Assembly: GCF_014904795.1 (NCBI RefSeq)
Contig: NZ_JACZFS010000009.1
Location: forward strand, 124,001 to 188,000
Length of the DNA stretch: 64,000 nucleotides
Direction: 5' to 3'
From: Nisaea nitritireducens
Lineage (GTDB): Bacteria; Pseudomonadota; Alphaproteobacteria; Thalassobaculales; Thalassobaculaceae
Shown here: one piece after another, positions 1-8,586 of the stretch
Position numbering within the stretch: the stretch's first letter is position 1
How the letters are laid out: the number at the start of each line of letters is the position of its first letter
The notes under the pieces: generated by a model
Database searches by the model: none
Told to the model about the DNA's origin: nothing
Seen by the model: only the letters and a program-made list of their open reading frames with translations
Program-made: the position numbers and the translations under genes

Positions 1-741
1 GCAATTTGTGATCTGATTCGTGAGGCAGCGGCTTCCGGCGCGGACTGCATTCATTTCCCCGAAGCCGCCTTGTCCGGCTATGTGAAAACCCAAATCAAAA
101 GCTGGTCCGATGTTGACTGGAAAGCTCTGGATGCGTCTCTGAACGAGGTCCGCGCATGCTGTGCGGAGACCGGTATCTGGGCCTTTGTCGGTTGCAATCA
201 TCGCCACCCGGAGGTGACCCGCCCTCTGAACAGCCTGCACATCATTGACGGGCATGGCCATGCCGTCGCGCGGTACGACAAGCAGTACTGTTCCAATTCG
301 GAGATCACGGACTGGTATGCGGCGGGCAACAAGCCGATCACGGTCGATATCAAGGGAATTCGGCTAGGCTTCCTGATCTGTATCGAAGTTCAGTTCCCGG
401 AGCTCTTCATGGAATATGAGCGGCTTGGTGTGGACTGCCTCTGCCTGTCGTCCGGTCCTGGCCTGGAAATGTTCCGGATTCAATGTCAGGGCCATGCGGC
501 CAGCAATTGCTTCTGGTTGAGTTACTCCGTTCCCGAAAATGGGAGCGAGAAACAACCGTCCTGTTTCATAGGCCCCGACGGAGAGATTTTGGCCTCATGC
601 GGGCGCGCCGCATCGGGCCTGGTGCTTGGTGAGATCGATCCGACGAACCTGAAATGGGACATTCCGGTGAACAAGGCACGGCCCTGGCGGTGCAGGGCGC
701 GCATCGGTGAAATCTATCGCGAACACAGGTTGAAGGAATAA
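1..741 (+). CDS. carbon-nitrogen hydrolase (nitrilase superfamily), 5' truncated by window edge
   Basis: The reading frame is open from base 1, so the N-terminus lies outside the window. The visible 246 residues carry the nitrilase-superfamily triad. The Glu is in FPEAALSGY (about residues 20-28 of the visible part), the Lys is in RYDKQY, and the nucleophilic Cys is in LICIEVQFPE, where the family norm is CYDxxFPE. Members hydrolyse nitriles, amides or carbamoyl groups in the cytoplasm. The residues after the Cys are atypical, so the substrate cannot be named; an omega-amidase, carbamoylputrescine amidase or general amidohydrolase are all possible. It ends 50 bases before pccA on the same strand. 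A TTG at 70 falls inside the conserved Glu motif and is not the start. Confidence 0.85.
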   Translation, partial: AICDLIREAAASGADCIHFPEAALSGYVKTQIKSWSDVDWKALDASLNEVRACCAETGIWAFVGCNHRHPEVTRPLNSLHIIDGHGHAVARYDKQYCSNSEITDWYAAGNKPITVDIKGIRLGFLICIEVQFPELFMEYERLGVDCLCLSSGPGLEMFRIQCQGHAASNCFWLSYSVPENGSEKQPSCFIGPDGEILASCGRAASGLVLGEIDPTNLKWDIPVNKARPWRCRARIGEIYREHRLKE

Positions 742-791
742 GGGCACGTTGTCCTATTGCCGCTCTCAAGGGGCTCGGCTAACTTCCATGC

Positions 792-2780
792 ATGTTCAAG
801 AAAATCCTGATCGCCAACCGTGGTGAAATCGCCTGTCGCGTGATGCGGACCGCAAAGCGCATGGGCATCCAGACCGTCGCCGTTTATTCCGACGCGGACG
901 CCGACGCCCTGCATGTTCGGACAGCCGACGAAGCGGTGCATATCGGCCCTGCGGCCTCTTCCGAATCCTATCTGGTGATCGACAAGATCATGGATGCGAT
1001 CCGGCAGACTGGCGCCGAGGCGGTGCATCCAGGCTATGGCTTCCTTTCCGAGAACGCGGCCTTCGCCGAAGCGCTCGAAAAGGAAGGCGTTGCCTTCATC
1101 GGCCCGGGTATCAAGGCCATCGGGGCTATGGGCGACAAGATCGAATCGAAGAAGCTCGCGCATGCGGCAAAGGTCAGCACGGTGCCGGGTTATCTCGGCA
1201 TCCTGGCCGACGACAAGGAAGCGGCGAAGGTCGCACGCGATATCGGCTATCCGGTGATGATCAAGGCCTCTGCCGGCGGTGGCGGCAAGGGCATGCGGGT
1301 TGCCTATAACGACGACGAGGTGGTGACAGGTTTTCGCTCTGCTGTGAACGAGGCCCGCTCCAGCTTTGGCGACGAGCGCGTCTTCATCGAAAAGTTCGTC
1401 GAGGAGCCGCGCCATATCGAAATCCAGGTGATCGCGGACAAGCACGGCAATGTCGTGCATCTGGGAGAGCGGGAATGCTCCATCCAGCGCCGCCACCAGA
1501 AGGTCATCGAGGAAGCGCCGAGCCCCTTCCTGGACGAGAAAACCCGTGCAGCCATGGGTGCGGAAGCCGTGGCATTGGCACAGGCGGTGGATTACTCATC
1601 CGCCGGTACCGTCGAGTTCATCGTCGATGCGGAGCGGAACTTCTATTTCCTGGAGATGAACACCCGGCTGCAGGTGGAGCATCCGGTGACGGAACTGGTC
1701 ACCGGCCTCGATCTGGTCGAGATCATGATCCGCTCGGCGGCGGGCGAGAAGCTGCCTTTCACCCAGGACGACATCAAGATGACCGGCTGGGCTGTTGAGT
1801 CGCGGATCTATGCCGAGGACCCCTATCGCGGCTTCCTGCCCTCCACCGGCCGTCTGGTGCGCTATCAACCGCCGCAGGAGAGCGATACGGTTCGTTGCGA
1901 TACCGGCGTCTATGAAGGTGCCGAGATTTCCATGTTCTACGATCCGATGGTGGCCAAGCTTTGCACTTACGGGGACACAAGGATCGAGGCGGTGGACCGA
2001 ATGGCCGAGGCGCTCGACCGGTTCCTGGTGCGCGGCATCGGCCACAATGTCGATTTCCTCTCCGCTGTGATGGCGCATGAGCGGTTCCGCGAGGGTCGTC
2101 TGTCGACCGGCTTCATCGCTGAGGAATACCCGGACGGTTTCGTCGGCGCGCCGGTCGGCGACGCCGTGGAACATGCCATGCGCGCTGTCGCTGTGGCGGC
2201 GGAATGCGCCAACGGGGAGCGTAACCGGATGATCTCCGGCCAGACGCCGGTTGCCGATCGCAAGGCGCCGCAAACCGCCTGGAAAGTGCGGCATGACGAT
2301 GTGGCGGAGGATGCGAGCGCGGTGGTTGTGGATGGCGGCTTCGACGTCACCATTGGCGGACAGACCTACGAAGTGCGCGGGACGCTCAGGAGTGGCCAGC
2401 CGGTGTTCGGTGGCACCGTCAACGGCAAGCCGTTCCCGGTACAGATGGAACGCAAGGGAATCGATTACCACACGTCCATCGCAGGGGCGCAGCGCCAGTT
2501 CATGGTGATCAGCCGGAAGGCCTCGGAACTGTTGGACCGGATGCCGAAGAAAGAGGCGGCCGACCTCAGCAAGTTCCTGCTCTCGCCGATGCCGGGCCTG
2601 CTGGTCTCGCTGGCGGTGGGTGAGGGAGACGCGGTCAAGGCCGGGCAGGAACTGGCCGTGGTCGAGGCCATGAAGATGGAGAACGTGCTGCGCGCGGAGA
2701 AGGACAGCACGGTGGCGAAAATCCATGCTGCCGCCGGGGGAAGCCTTACCGTCGATCAGCAGATCATCGAGTTCGAATAA
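792..2780 (+). CDS. pccA: propionyl/acetyl-CoA carboxylase, biotin-containing alpha subunit
   Basis: A 662-residue fusion of biotin carboxylase and biotin carboxyl carrier protein. The N-terminus FKKILIANRGEIACRV and the ATP-grasp Gly-rich loop ASAGGGGKGMRV (about residue 160) mark biotin carboxylase; the RRHQKVIEEAP and MNTRLQVEHPVTE motifs follow. A propionyl-CoA carboxylase-type linker (the BT domain region, about 450-580) leads to a C-terminal biotinyl domain with the AMKMEN motif, Lys near 628. The enzyme carboxylates biotin with ATP and bicarbonate, and the beta subunit passes CO2 to propionyl-CoA, giving methylmalonyl-CoA. No beta subunit lies in the window, so it must be encoded elsewhere. 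The length and linker favour propionyl-CoA over 3-methylcrotonyl-CoA or acetyl-CoA, but this is inferred. Confidence 0.92.
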   Translation: MFKKILIANRGEIACRVMRTAKRMGIQTVAVYSDADADALHVRTADEAVHIGPAASSESYLVIDKIMDAIRQTGAEAVHPGYGFLSENAAFAEALEKEGVAFIGPGIKAIGAMGDKIESKKLAHAAKVSTVPGYLGILADDKEAAKVARDIGYPVMIKASAGGGGKGMRVAYNDDEVVTGFRSAVNEARSSFGDERVFIEKFVEEPRHIEIQVIADKHGNVVHLGERECSIQRRHQKVIEEAPSPFLDEKTRAAMGAEAVALAQAVDYSSAGTVEFIVDAERNFYFLEMNTRLQVEHPVTELVTGLDLVEIMIRSAAGEKLPFTQDDIKMTGWAVESRIYAEDPYRGFLPSTGRLVRYQPPQESDTVRCDTGVYEGAEISMFYDPMVAKLCTYGDTRIEAVDRMAEALDRFLVRGIGHNVDFLSAVMAHERFREGRLSTGFIAEEYPDGFVGAPVGDAVEHAMRAVAVAAECANGERNRMISGQTPVADRKAPQTAWKVRHDDVAEDASAVVVDGGFDVTIGGQTYEVRGTLRSGQPVFGGTVNGKPFPVQMERKGIDYHTSIAGAQRQFMVISRKASELLDRMPKKEAADLSKFLLSPMPGLLVSLAVGEGDAVKAGQELAVVEAMKMENVLRAEKDSTVAKIHAAAGGSLTVDQQIIEFE

Positions 2781-2818
2781 ACGCATGCCTGCCGGACGGG
2801 TTTTGCAGGGTTTTTCCC

Positions 2819-2847
2819 TTGCAACTGCTCCGGAAACCCACTAATAC
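2819..2847 (+). promoter_or_regulatory. sigma-70-type promoter for rpmF
   Basis: A TTGCAA hexamer (2819-2824) and a TAATAC hexamer (2842-2847) are separated by exactly 17 bases. They lie about 60 bases before the L32 start, in the gap after pccA. Both match the -35 and -10 consensus well. This would give L32 its own transcript, independent of pccA. Confidence 0.6.
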
Positions 2848-2906
2848 AGCGCCCCTGAGATCGCACCGTCGGTGCAATCGGTACCGACGAACTGAGGATA
2901 AGTGAC

Positions 2907-3092
2907 ATGGCAGTTCCCAAAAGGAAAACGACCCCGTCGAAGCGCGGCATGCGTCGTGCCCATGATCGGGTAAAGTCTGATGCGTATGTGGAAAGCGCGG
3001 ATACCGGTGAGCTGCACCGCCCGCACCACATTGATCTGAAGACCGGCATGTATCGCGGCCGCCAGGTCCTGAAGGTCAAAGACGCCTTCTGA
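2907..3092 (+). CDS. rpmF: 50S ribosomal protein L32
   Basis: A 61-residue basic protein beginning [20 protein letters not shown], the signature N-terminus of bacterial L32. L32 is a large-subunit protein near the peptide exit region. A GAGGA ribosome-binding site at 2894-2898 sits 8 bases before the ATG. There is no plsX or yceD neighbour, so this is a monocistronic unit with a good upstream promoter and a perfect intrinsic terminator 24 bases after the stop. The zinc-binding cysteines of some L32 versions are absent, so this is the C-minus form. Confidence 0.97.
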   Translation: MAVPKRKTTPSKRGMRRAHDRVKSDAYVESADTGELHRPHHIDLKTGMYRGRQVLKVKDAF

Positions 3093-3115
3093 GACCGGCA
3101 CGCATATGTGACGTG

Positions 3116-3140
3116 AAAAGGCCCCTTTTGGGGCCTTTTT
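3116..3140 (+). terminator. intrinsic terminator after rpmF
   Basis: A perfect 10-base-pair stem (AAAAGGCCCC with GGGGCCTTTT) closes a TTTT loop and runs into a T tract. It is a textbook rho-independent terminator. The A and T arms could also serve the opposite strand. Confidence 0.93.
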
Positions 3141-3200
3141 CCATTTTGGCGTCAGGGCTATCGTTTCCCGTCGAACAAGAAGAACGGGGAGTGGACGGCT

Positions 3201-4079
3201 ATGACGGCGAAAGCGACGGCACTGAGGGCCCGGCTGGCAGAAGGGCGAATCCTGACGATACCGGGCTGCTATGACGCGATGAGCGCGAAACTGGTGGAGC
3301 AGGCCGGTTTCGACGCGGCCTATGTCAGCGGTTACGCGGTCAGCGCGACGCAGATCGGGCTGCCGGACGCGGGCCTGCTTTCCTATAAGGAAATCCTCGA
3401 TCAGGCGCGGGACATAGCGGGCGCCGTCTCCATTCCCCTGATAGGGGATGCGGATACCGGGTTCGGCAATCCGGTTAATGTCCGGCGCACGGTGAAAGGC
3501 TTCGCCGATTCGGGAATCGCCTGCATCATGCTGGAAGATCAGGTCTTCCCGAAACGCTGTGGATTCGCCAAGGGCGTCGAGGTGGTGCCGCGCGGCGAGG
3601 CGCTGATCCGGTTGCAAGCCGCCCTCGACATGCGGGACGAGATCCGCGCGGAAGGCGGCGATGTGCTGATTCTTGCCCGCACGGATAGCCGCGTTGCCGA
3701 GGGGCTGGATGAAGCACTCTGGCGCTGCGAGGCCTTCGCCGACCGGGGCGCCGATATCGTCTATTTCGAGGGGCCGCAGAATCGCCGGGAGATGGAAACG
3801 CTGTGCAGCCGGGTGCAGGTGCCGAAACTGCTCGCCCAGCTTGAACGCGAAGGCCGTCCGCTGCTCAGCCCCGCAGAGGCGGAGGCGATCGGCTATGAGT
3901 GCCTGCTGTTCGGGGTCACCCTGCTGAACGTCTCGATCCGCGCCATGCGCGATGCACTCGCCCTGATGGCCGGGGGCAACCATCCGGGACCGGACCGGCT
4001 GCTGAGTTTTGATGAGTTATACGAGACGGTAGGGTTCGATTGGTATTACGGGCTGGAAGAGCGCTATCGGAGCGAGTGA
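3201..4079 (+). CDS. isocitrate lyase / PEP mutase family enzyme
   Basis: A 292-residue TIM-barrel enzyme. It shows the family metal-binding motif DADTGFG (about 83-89), the LEDQ motif (near 112) and an active-site loop PKRCGFAKG (about 117-125), corresponding to the catalytic KKCGH loop of isocitrate and methylisocitrate lyases. The Cys is present but the following His is Phe. Relatives include methylisocitrate lyase, oxaloacetate decarboxylase and carboxyvinyl-carboxyphosphonate phosphorylmutase-like proteins. It is shorter than true isocitrate lyase, and the altered loop argues for C-C cleavage of a small 2-hydroxy or 2-oxo acid, or for decarboxylation. Its exact substrate is not decidable. 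It is convergent with the molybdoenzyme, with a REP-like element between. Confidence 0.85.
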   Translation: MTAKATALRARLAEGRILTIPGCYDAMSAKLVEQAGFDAAYVSGYAVSATQIGLPDAGLLSYKEILDQARDIAGAVSIPLIGDADTGFGNPVNVRRTVKGFADSGIACIMLEDQVFPKRCGFAKGVEVVPRGEALIRLQAALDMRDEIRAEGGDVLILARTDSRVAEGLDEALWRCEAFADRGADIVYFEGPQNRREMETLCSRVQVPKLLAQLEREGRPLLSPAEAEAIGYECLLFGVTLLNVSIRAMRDALALMAGGNHPGPDRLLSFDELYETVGFDWYYGLEERYRSE

Positions 4080-4108
4080 GAGTGAGAGCCACACTCTCCC
4101 CCACATTC

Positions 4109-4189
4109 GTCATCCCGTTGAAAAACGGGACCCAGGTGTTCATAGGGTTATGCTCGTCATCCCTGGGTCCCTGCGTGCGGAGGGATGAC
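4109..4189 (+). repeat. REP-like palindromic element, copy 1
   Basis: An 81-base element bounded by GTCATCCC and GGGATGAC. It contains two hairpins: TCCCG with CGGGA around a short loop, then GTCATCCCT (4156-4164) with AGGGATGAC (4181-4189). The core CATCCCTGGGTCCCTGCGT recurs exactly in copy 2 at 6601-6683, in the same orientation. It lies between convergent genes, 30 bases beyond the molybdoenzyme stop, so it may also act as a transcript end. It resembles the dispersed palindromic elements scattered through many proteobacterial genomes. Confidence 0.8.
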
Positions 4190-4219
4190 GTTTCATTAAT
4201 TGATCATGCTTTTAACCGA

Positions 4220-6556
4220 TCAAACCTTCCGCACCTCGCACCAGGAGCAGCGCAGCGGGATGGAGCCGCTGACCGGATCGCATTTTTCGGTCGGGATGGC
4301 GGCGTTCATGTTGGCCGCGAGAGCATTACCCTCTGTGTTCGGCGTATCCGTGCTGTCGCTGACGGCCCAGCCATGCTGCGCGAAAACGGCGCCGGGCGCG
4401 AGGTCCTTGCCGAGCTTGGCGCGGGCGATGAACTTCCCGGCCTTCGTGCTGATCTCCACCCAGTCATGATCGGCGATCCCGCGTGCTTCCGCCGTGGCGG
4501 GCGCCATCTCCAGGATCGGGTCCGGTTGCAGCCGTCTGAGTGACGGGATATTGCGGTGCTGGCTGTGGCAATAGACAACGGTCTTGGCCGATCCAAGGCG
4601 GAGCGGGAAGAGACTGTCTTCCTCTTTCGGAAGCTCTTCGGCATCAAGGCTCGGCACCGGGGCGTAGCCATGTTCCAGCATCTGTTCGGAATAGATCTCT
4701 AGCCGCTTGGACGGGGTTGGGAAGCCGTTTGCAAGGTGTGTCTCGGTTGCGACCTCTGTATCCAGCGTGACACCCTCTGGCGCCGCCCTGAGGGCGTTCA
4801 GATCAAGCCCCGAGGGTACAAGGATGTGGGCGTGTCCCTTGTCCGCGTCGCAATCGAACATGACATCGGAGAGGCCGAGCCTGCGGGACAGCTCCAGCAC
4901 GATATCGGTATCGCTCTTCGCCTCGCCGACCGGTTCAATCACGGCCGGGCGGAGCTGGATCTTGCGCATGCCCTCCAGGCTGGCATCGAAGCCGTTGCGG
5001 AACCCTTCACGCTCCCATGACGTTGCAACCGGCAGCACGATATCCGCATGCTTGGCGCTCTCGTTCAGGAAGAAATCCGTATGGACGTGGAAGTCGAGCT
5101 TGCCGAAGGCGTCTTTTGCCCGGGCTGTGTCCGGCTGGGAGGCGAGCGGATTGCCGCCGAAGGAGAACAGCATTCGGACGGGATAGGGCGTGCCATCGGT
5201 AATGGCGCGATAGACGTCCCGTGCGGTCACCCAGCCCTGTCGGCTGGGGCCGAGAGGGCGTTCGGTGAGGCCAAGCGCCTTCGCCTTCTGGCTGTCGCTC
5301 AAAAGGTCATGCCCGGCGATGTCGTTGAATTTGGCCGCACCGCCTGGAACATTGCCGCCCTTCCTGCCGTAGTTACCGGTCAGTCCATAGAGGGTGGAGA
5401 TCGCCCTGTCCGTCTGGGTGGCGGTCAGGCTTTGCCCGACGCCGTTCCAGGCGTAATAGGCGAGCGTTGGGCTTTCAAAGAGGATGTCGGCGGCCTTGTG
5501 CAGATCTTCTTCGGATATACCGGCAATCTCGGCGACCTGTTCTGGCGGATAGTCCGCGGCGGCATCTGTGAGGGCTTGCAGGGCGGTCCGGCAGTGCAGG
5601 GTACCAGCACTGGCCTCTATGGCGTGTGAGCCGAACAGTGCAGAATTTCCCGGTGCATCCAGCCAGCGGCCTTCTTTCGCATCGTATCGCAGGGGAGCGC
5701 CACCCGCCGAAGAGGCTGCGAGCAGGATGTCGGGACTTCCCCCTGGCGCCAGATCGCTTTCCCGCAGGAGGTGGTCCGTTTCGGGATGCACCAGAAAGGC
5801 GGCGTTGGTCCATGTGCGGGCAAAAGCCTGATCGAACCGGCCGCTTTCCAGCATCAGATGGAGCAATCCCAACGCCACGGCCTGGTCCGTTCCGGGGCGG
5901 ACGCGGAGCCAGCAATCGGCGCGGCGGGCAAAGAGCGTAGGGCGCGGGTCGATGACGACCAATTTCGCGCCCTTGCGGATGGCTTTCTGGATTTCGGTTG
6001 ACCGGGCAAGCCAGGTCGCGGCCGGATTGTGCCCCCAGAGCAGCACGCAATCCGTATGGGCGAAGTCCGGCGTGCCTATATCGGTGCCGTAGGTGAAACG
6101 GGAGGCGATGTCCTTATGCCAGTTGCAGATCTCCGTCCCGTAGATGGTGTTCGGGCTGCCATAGGCGCGGATGAACCGCTCTATCCAGGAGATGCTGTCG
6201 GAGATGTGCGTGCCGCTCGGCGTGGTGACGGAGAAGGCGACTTGCTCGGGGCCGTGCTCATCCCGGATACGGCCCATATGGCCGGCGATCTCGTCCAGTG
6301 CTTCGTCCCAGGTGATCGGCTCCCAGGTCGGCGTCTTCGCGCCCTTGGGAGAGGTTCGCCGCAGCGGTCGGGTCAGCCGGTCCGGGTGATAGACCAGCTC
6401 GGGTGCGGCCTTGCCCTTGGGGCAGAGTTTGGCGCCGCTCGGATGGTTCGGCAGCGGGTCGATGCCGAGCAGCTTTCCATCCTCGACAGTGGCCACACAG
6501 CCGCAGCGTGAGCGGCACTGGGTGCAGAAGGCGGGGATGCGTGCCTGTTCGGTCAT
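4220..6556 (-). CDS. molybdopterin-dependent oxidoreductase, single-subunit type
   Basis: A 778-residue protein of the DMSO-reductase superfamily. The N-terminal [4Fe-4S] motif is Cys11-x2-Cys14-x3-Cys18-x26-Cys45, followed by the conserved electron-relay Lys47. The probable metal ligand is Cys143 in TEICNWHKD. Central FSFGGNPLASQPDTAR-type and C-terminal molybdopterin dinucleotide-binding segments are present. There is no Tat signal, so it should be cytoplasmic. The family spans formate dehydrogenase, thiosulfate and polysulfide reductase, and acetylene hydratase; a Cys rather than Sec or Ser ligand is used here. The residue after the second cluster Cys is Arg15, not the Asp that acetylene hydratase uses, so hydratase function is unlikely. 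No ferredoxin-like or membrane partner is adjacent, so the electron acceptor is unknown. Confidence 0.88.
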   Translation of the reverse strand: MTEQARIPAFCTQCRSRCGCVATVEDGKLLGIDPLPNHPSGAKLCPKGKAAPELVYHPDRLTRPLRRTSPKGAKTPTWEPITWDEALDEIAGHMGRIRDEHGPEQVAFSVTTPSGTHISDSISWIERFIRAYGSPNTIYGTEICNWHKDIASRFTYGTDIGTPDFAHTDCVLLWGHNPAATWLARSTEIQKAIRKGAKLVVIDPRPTLFARRADCWLRVRPGTDQAVALGLLHLMLESGRFDQAFARTWTNAAFLVHPETDHLLRESDLAPGGSPDILLAASSAGGAPLRYDAKEGRWLDAPGNSALFGSHAIEASAGTLHCRTALQALTDAAADYPPEQVAEIAGISEEDLHKAADILFESPTLAYYAWNGVGQSLTATQTDRAISTLYGLTGNYGRKGGNVPGGAAKFNDIAGHDLLSDSQKAKALGLTERPLGPSRQGWVTARDVYRAITDGTPYPVRMLFSFGGNPLASQPDTARAKDAFGKLDFHVHTDFFLNESAKHADIVLPVATSWEREGFRNGFDASLEGMRKIQLRPAVIEPVGEAKSDTDIVLELSRRLGLSDVMFDCDADKGHAHILVPSGLDLNALRAAPEGVTLDTEVATETHLANGFPTPSKRLEIYSEQMLEHGYAPVPSLDAEELPKEEDSLFPLRLGSAKTVVYCHSQHRNIPSLRRLQPDPILEMAPATAEARGIADHDWVEISTKAGKFIARAKLGKDLAPGAVFAQHGWAVSDSTDTPNTEGNALAANMNAAIPTEKCDPVSGSIPLRCSWCEVRKV

Positions 6557-6600
6557 GAGTGGGAACTCCCCAAAGGATAGCGGGAAAGCATAAAAAGGTC

Positions 6601-6683
6601 GTCATCCCGGCCGGAGCGCCGGGACCTAGCCGATCATAGAGCTACACCCGCCATCCCTGGGTCCCTGCGTCCGCAGGGATGAC
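6601..6683 (+). repeat. REP-like palindromic element, copy 2
   Basis: An 83-base element in the same orientation and with the same two-hairpin design as 4109-4189. It is bounded by GTCATCCC and GGGATGAC and shares the exact core CATCCCTGGGTCCCTGCGT. The loop between the hairpins has diverged. It lies between the Ldh2-type gene and the molybdoenzyme, 45 bases upstream of the molybdoenzyme start. Together the copies bracket that single gene. Confidence 0.8.
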
Positions 6684-6699
6684 GGTTTTAGAGGAGAGA

Positions 6700-7818
6700 T
6701 TATGCAGCGGTAAGTGTTGCGATTTCCGTTTCCGTGAAGCCGAGCTTGCGGGCGGCGGCGAGGATATCCGACCAGGCGGCTTCCGCCAGCGGCAGGCCGG
6801 TTGCCTGGCGCTCCGCCATGACGCGGCGCTCGTTCTCGCCGGGCACCAGAACTTCACTGTGACCATCCGCCGTGCGGGCGCTTTTCACGAAGGCGATGTA
6901 GGATTTGATCTCCTCCGCCATGCTGTCCTGACCGTCGAACTTCTCGGTATCGATAAAGATCGACAGCATGCCGTTGCAGAACCGCCGCCGTTCAGGCTCG
7001 TCAGGGCCTCCGGCACAGCCGGAGCCGGTGAGGGCGCCGGCCATCATCTCCATCATGAAGTTCAGACCTGACCCCTTGTGGCCCCCGAATGCGGTGAGCG
7101 CGCCGGGACCTTCATAGGGCATCGGTGCCTTGCCTTCGGGGACGTCGCCATAAAGCGGTCGGGGATCGCTCGTCAGGGAGCCGTCCGCGTCGATCAGGGA
7201 GCCTTCGGGCAATGGTTTGCCGCCCCTGAGGGCGACCAGGGCCTTGCCTTCGGCCACGGTGGATGTGGCGAAGTCGTGAACGACCGGATCCTGCCCCGCG
7301 ACGGGAATGCCGATGCAGAAGGGCGAGGTGCCCATGCGCCGCTCCCGGGAGCCGAACGGGGCGACGAGGAGGGAGCCACGGACATTGACCATGTGCAGCG
7401 AGGCCACACCGGCCTCCGCTGCCCGCTCCGCCCAGTCGCCGATCCGGCCGAGATGGCCGGAGTTTTGGAGAGCCGTCAGGGCGAGGCCATGCTGCTTCAC
7501 CTTCTTCAGACCGAGATCGATGGTCTGTTCGCCGATGCTCTGGCCAAAGCCGTAATTGCCGTCGAGGATCGCCATGACGTCGTTTTCCATGACGATCTCG
7601 ATAGTCTGGCCAATCTTCTGCCGCCCGCTCTCGGCCCATTCGAGATAGCGCGGCACTCGGATCACACCGTGACTGTCATGACCCCGGAGATTGGCCCCGG
7701 TTAGCCGCTCCGCGATGCAGGCGGCCTCCGTTCCGGAGCAACCGGCGCGCTCGAACATCGCGCGCACCAGCCGGATCATCACATCGGGAGCAACCCGGAT
7801 CTCATTTTGCGCGCCCAT
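6700..7818 (-). CDS. malate/L-lactate dehydrogenase-family (Ldh2) oxidoreductase
   Basis: A 372-residue protein of the Ldh2/MDG1 family of NAD(P)-dependent 2-hydroxyacid dehydrogenases, which have a novel fold distinct from classical LDH. Recognisable segments are the N-terminal GANLRGHDSHGVIRVP (about 48-63), TSPFCIGIP, the VHDFATSTVAEGK region and the GHKGSGLNFMMEMMAGALTG nucleotide-binding segment (about 268-287). Family substrates include malate, ureidoglycolate, (R)-sulfolactate and delta-1-piperidine-2-carboxylate, so the substrate is open. The start codon overlaps the stop of the upstream aldolase by one base (TGATG on the minus strand), implying translational coupling. It is the last gene of the 10.3-6.7 kb hydroxy-acid cluster. 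Confidence 0.88.
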   Translation of the reverse strand: MGAQNEIRVAPDVMIRLVRAMFERAGCSGTEAACIAERLTGANLRGHDSHGVIRVPRYLEWAESGRQKIGQTIEIVMENDVMAILDGNYGFGQSIGEQTIDLGLKKVKQHGLALTALQNSGHLGRIGDWAERAAEAGVASLHMVNVRGSLLVAPFGSRERRMGTSPFCIGIPVAGQDPVVHDFATSTVAEGKALVALRGGKPLPEGSLIDADGSLTSDPRPLYGDVPEGKAPMPYEGPGALTAFGGHKGSGLNFMMEMMAGALTGSGCAGGPDEPERRRFCNGMLSIFIDTEKFDGQDSMAEEIKSYIAFVKSARTADGHSEVLVPGENERRVMAERQATGLPLAEAAWSDILAAARKLGFTETEIATLTAA

Positions 7819-8573
7819 CAGGCCCGCATGCCGCTCACGGCCGCATTGACCGAAGAGGAGAGGAGCCGCACGTCGTTGGACAGGGTCACCAGATCGAAAC
7901 CCTTGGCCAGCATGTTCTTGGCGTAGCTGTTCTCGAGGCAGTGGATGCCCGCCTTGATGCCCGCTGCCTTGGCGGCGGCGAGGATCTTATCGATGGCTTC
8001 CAGCATTTCCGGCTCGGCACGGTCCAGGCCGGGCTTGTGGCCGAGCGAAATGGAAAGATCGCTCGGGCCGATATAGAGGCCTGTCAGACCCGGCGTCGCC
8101 GCAATCTCTGCGACATTTGCCAGGGCTTCCTCTGTCTCGATCATCGCCAGGGTGACGATCGTCTTGTTGGACTGGTTGTGATAGTCGCCGCCATAGATCA
8201 TCCCGGCGCGGGTCGGGCCAGAAGAGCGGTAGCCGTCGGGCACGTAATTGCAGGCGCCGACGAAGGCTTCCGCATCCGCACGATTGTTCACCATCGGGCA
8301 GATGACGCCAAGGGCTCCGGCATCCAGCAGCTTCATGATGATGCCGGGCTCAAGCCACGGGGGGCGGACCATCGGCGTCGCGTCCGATGCGCTCATGGCC
8401 TGCAGCATGGTGAGCGCGGCCTGGTAATCGACCAGACCGTGCTGCAGATCGATGGTGATGGAATCGAAATCCTGCGCCGCGAAGATTTCCGCGGTGAAGG
8501 TGTTTGGAATCGAAAGCCAGCCGTTAATCGCGCCGCGGCCGTCTTTCAGGCAGTCCTTCAGTCGTGTTTTCAT
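7818..8573 (-). CDS. HpcH/HpaI-family aldolase
   Basis: A 251-residue class II pyruvate-dependent aldolase. Motifs include TIDLQHGLVDYQAA (about 39-52), MVRPPW, ICPMVNNRADAEA, LAMIETEEAL with the metal-ligand Glu, and GLYIGPSDLSISLG. The family reversibly cleaves 4-hydroxy-2-oxoacids into pyruvate (or oxaloacetate) and an aldehyde. A purine-rich site (AGGGAGGG) lies upstream of the ATG at 8573. It is tightly placed between the D-2-hydroxyacid dehydrogenase (13-base gap) and the Ldh2-type gene (1-base overlap), which points to one catabolic operon yielding pyruvate. The aldehyde co-product is unknown. Confidence 0.9.
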   Translation of the reverse strand: MKTRLKDCLKDGRGAINGWLSIPNTFTAEIFAAQDFDSITIDLQHGLVDYQAALTMLQAMSASDATPMVRPPWLEPGIIMKLLDAGALGVICPMVNNRADAEAFVGACNYVPDGYRSSGPTRAGMIYGGDYHNQSNKTIVTLAMIETEEALANVAEIAATPGLTGLYIGPSDLSISLGHKPGLDRAEPEMLEAIDKILAAAKAAGIKAGIHCLENSYAKNMLAKGFDLVTLSNDVRLLSSSVNAAVSGMRA

Positions 8574-8586
8574 GGCCGGGCCCTCC

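Noticed and set aside
1596-2786. Minus-strand frame opposite pccA
   Set aside because: It is antisense to a clear biotin carboxylase gene and is rich in His and Arg, typical of GC-driven shadows.
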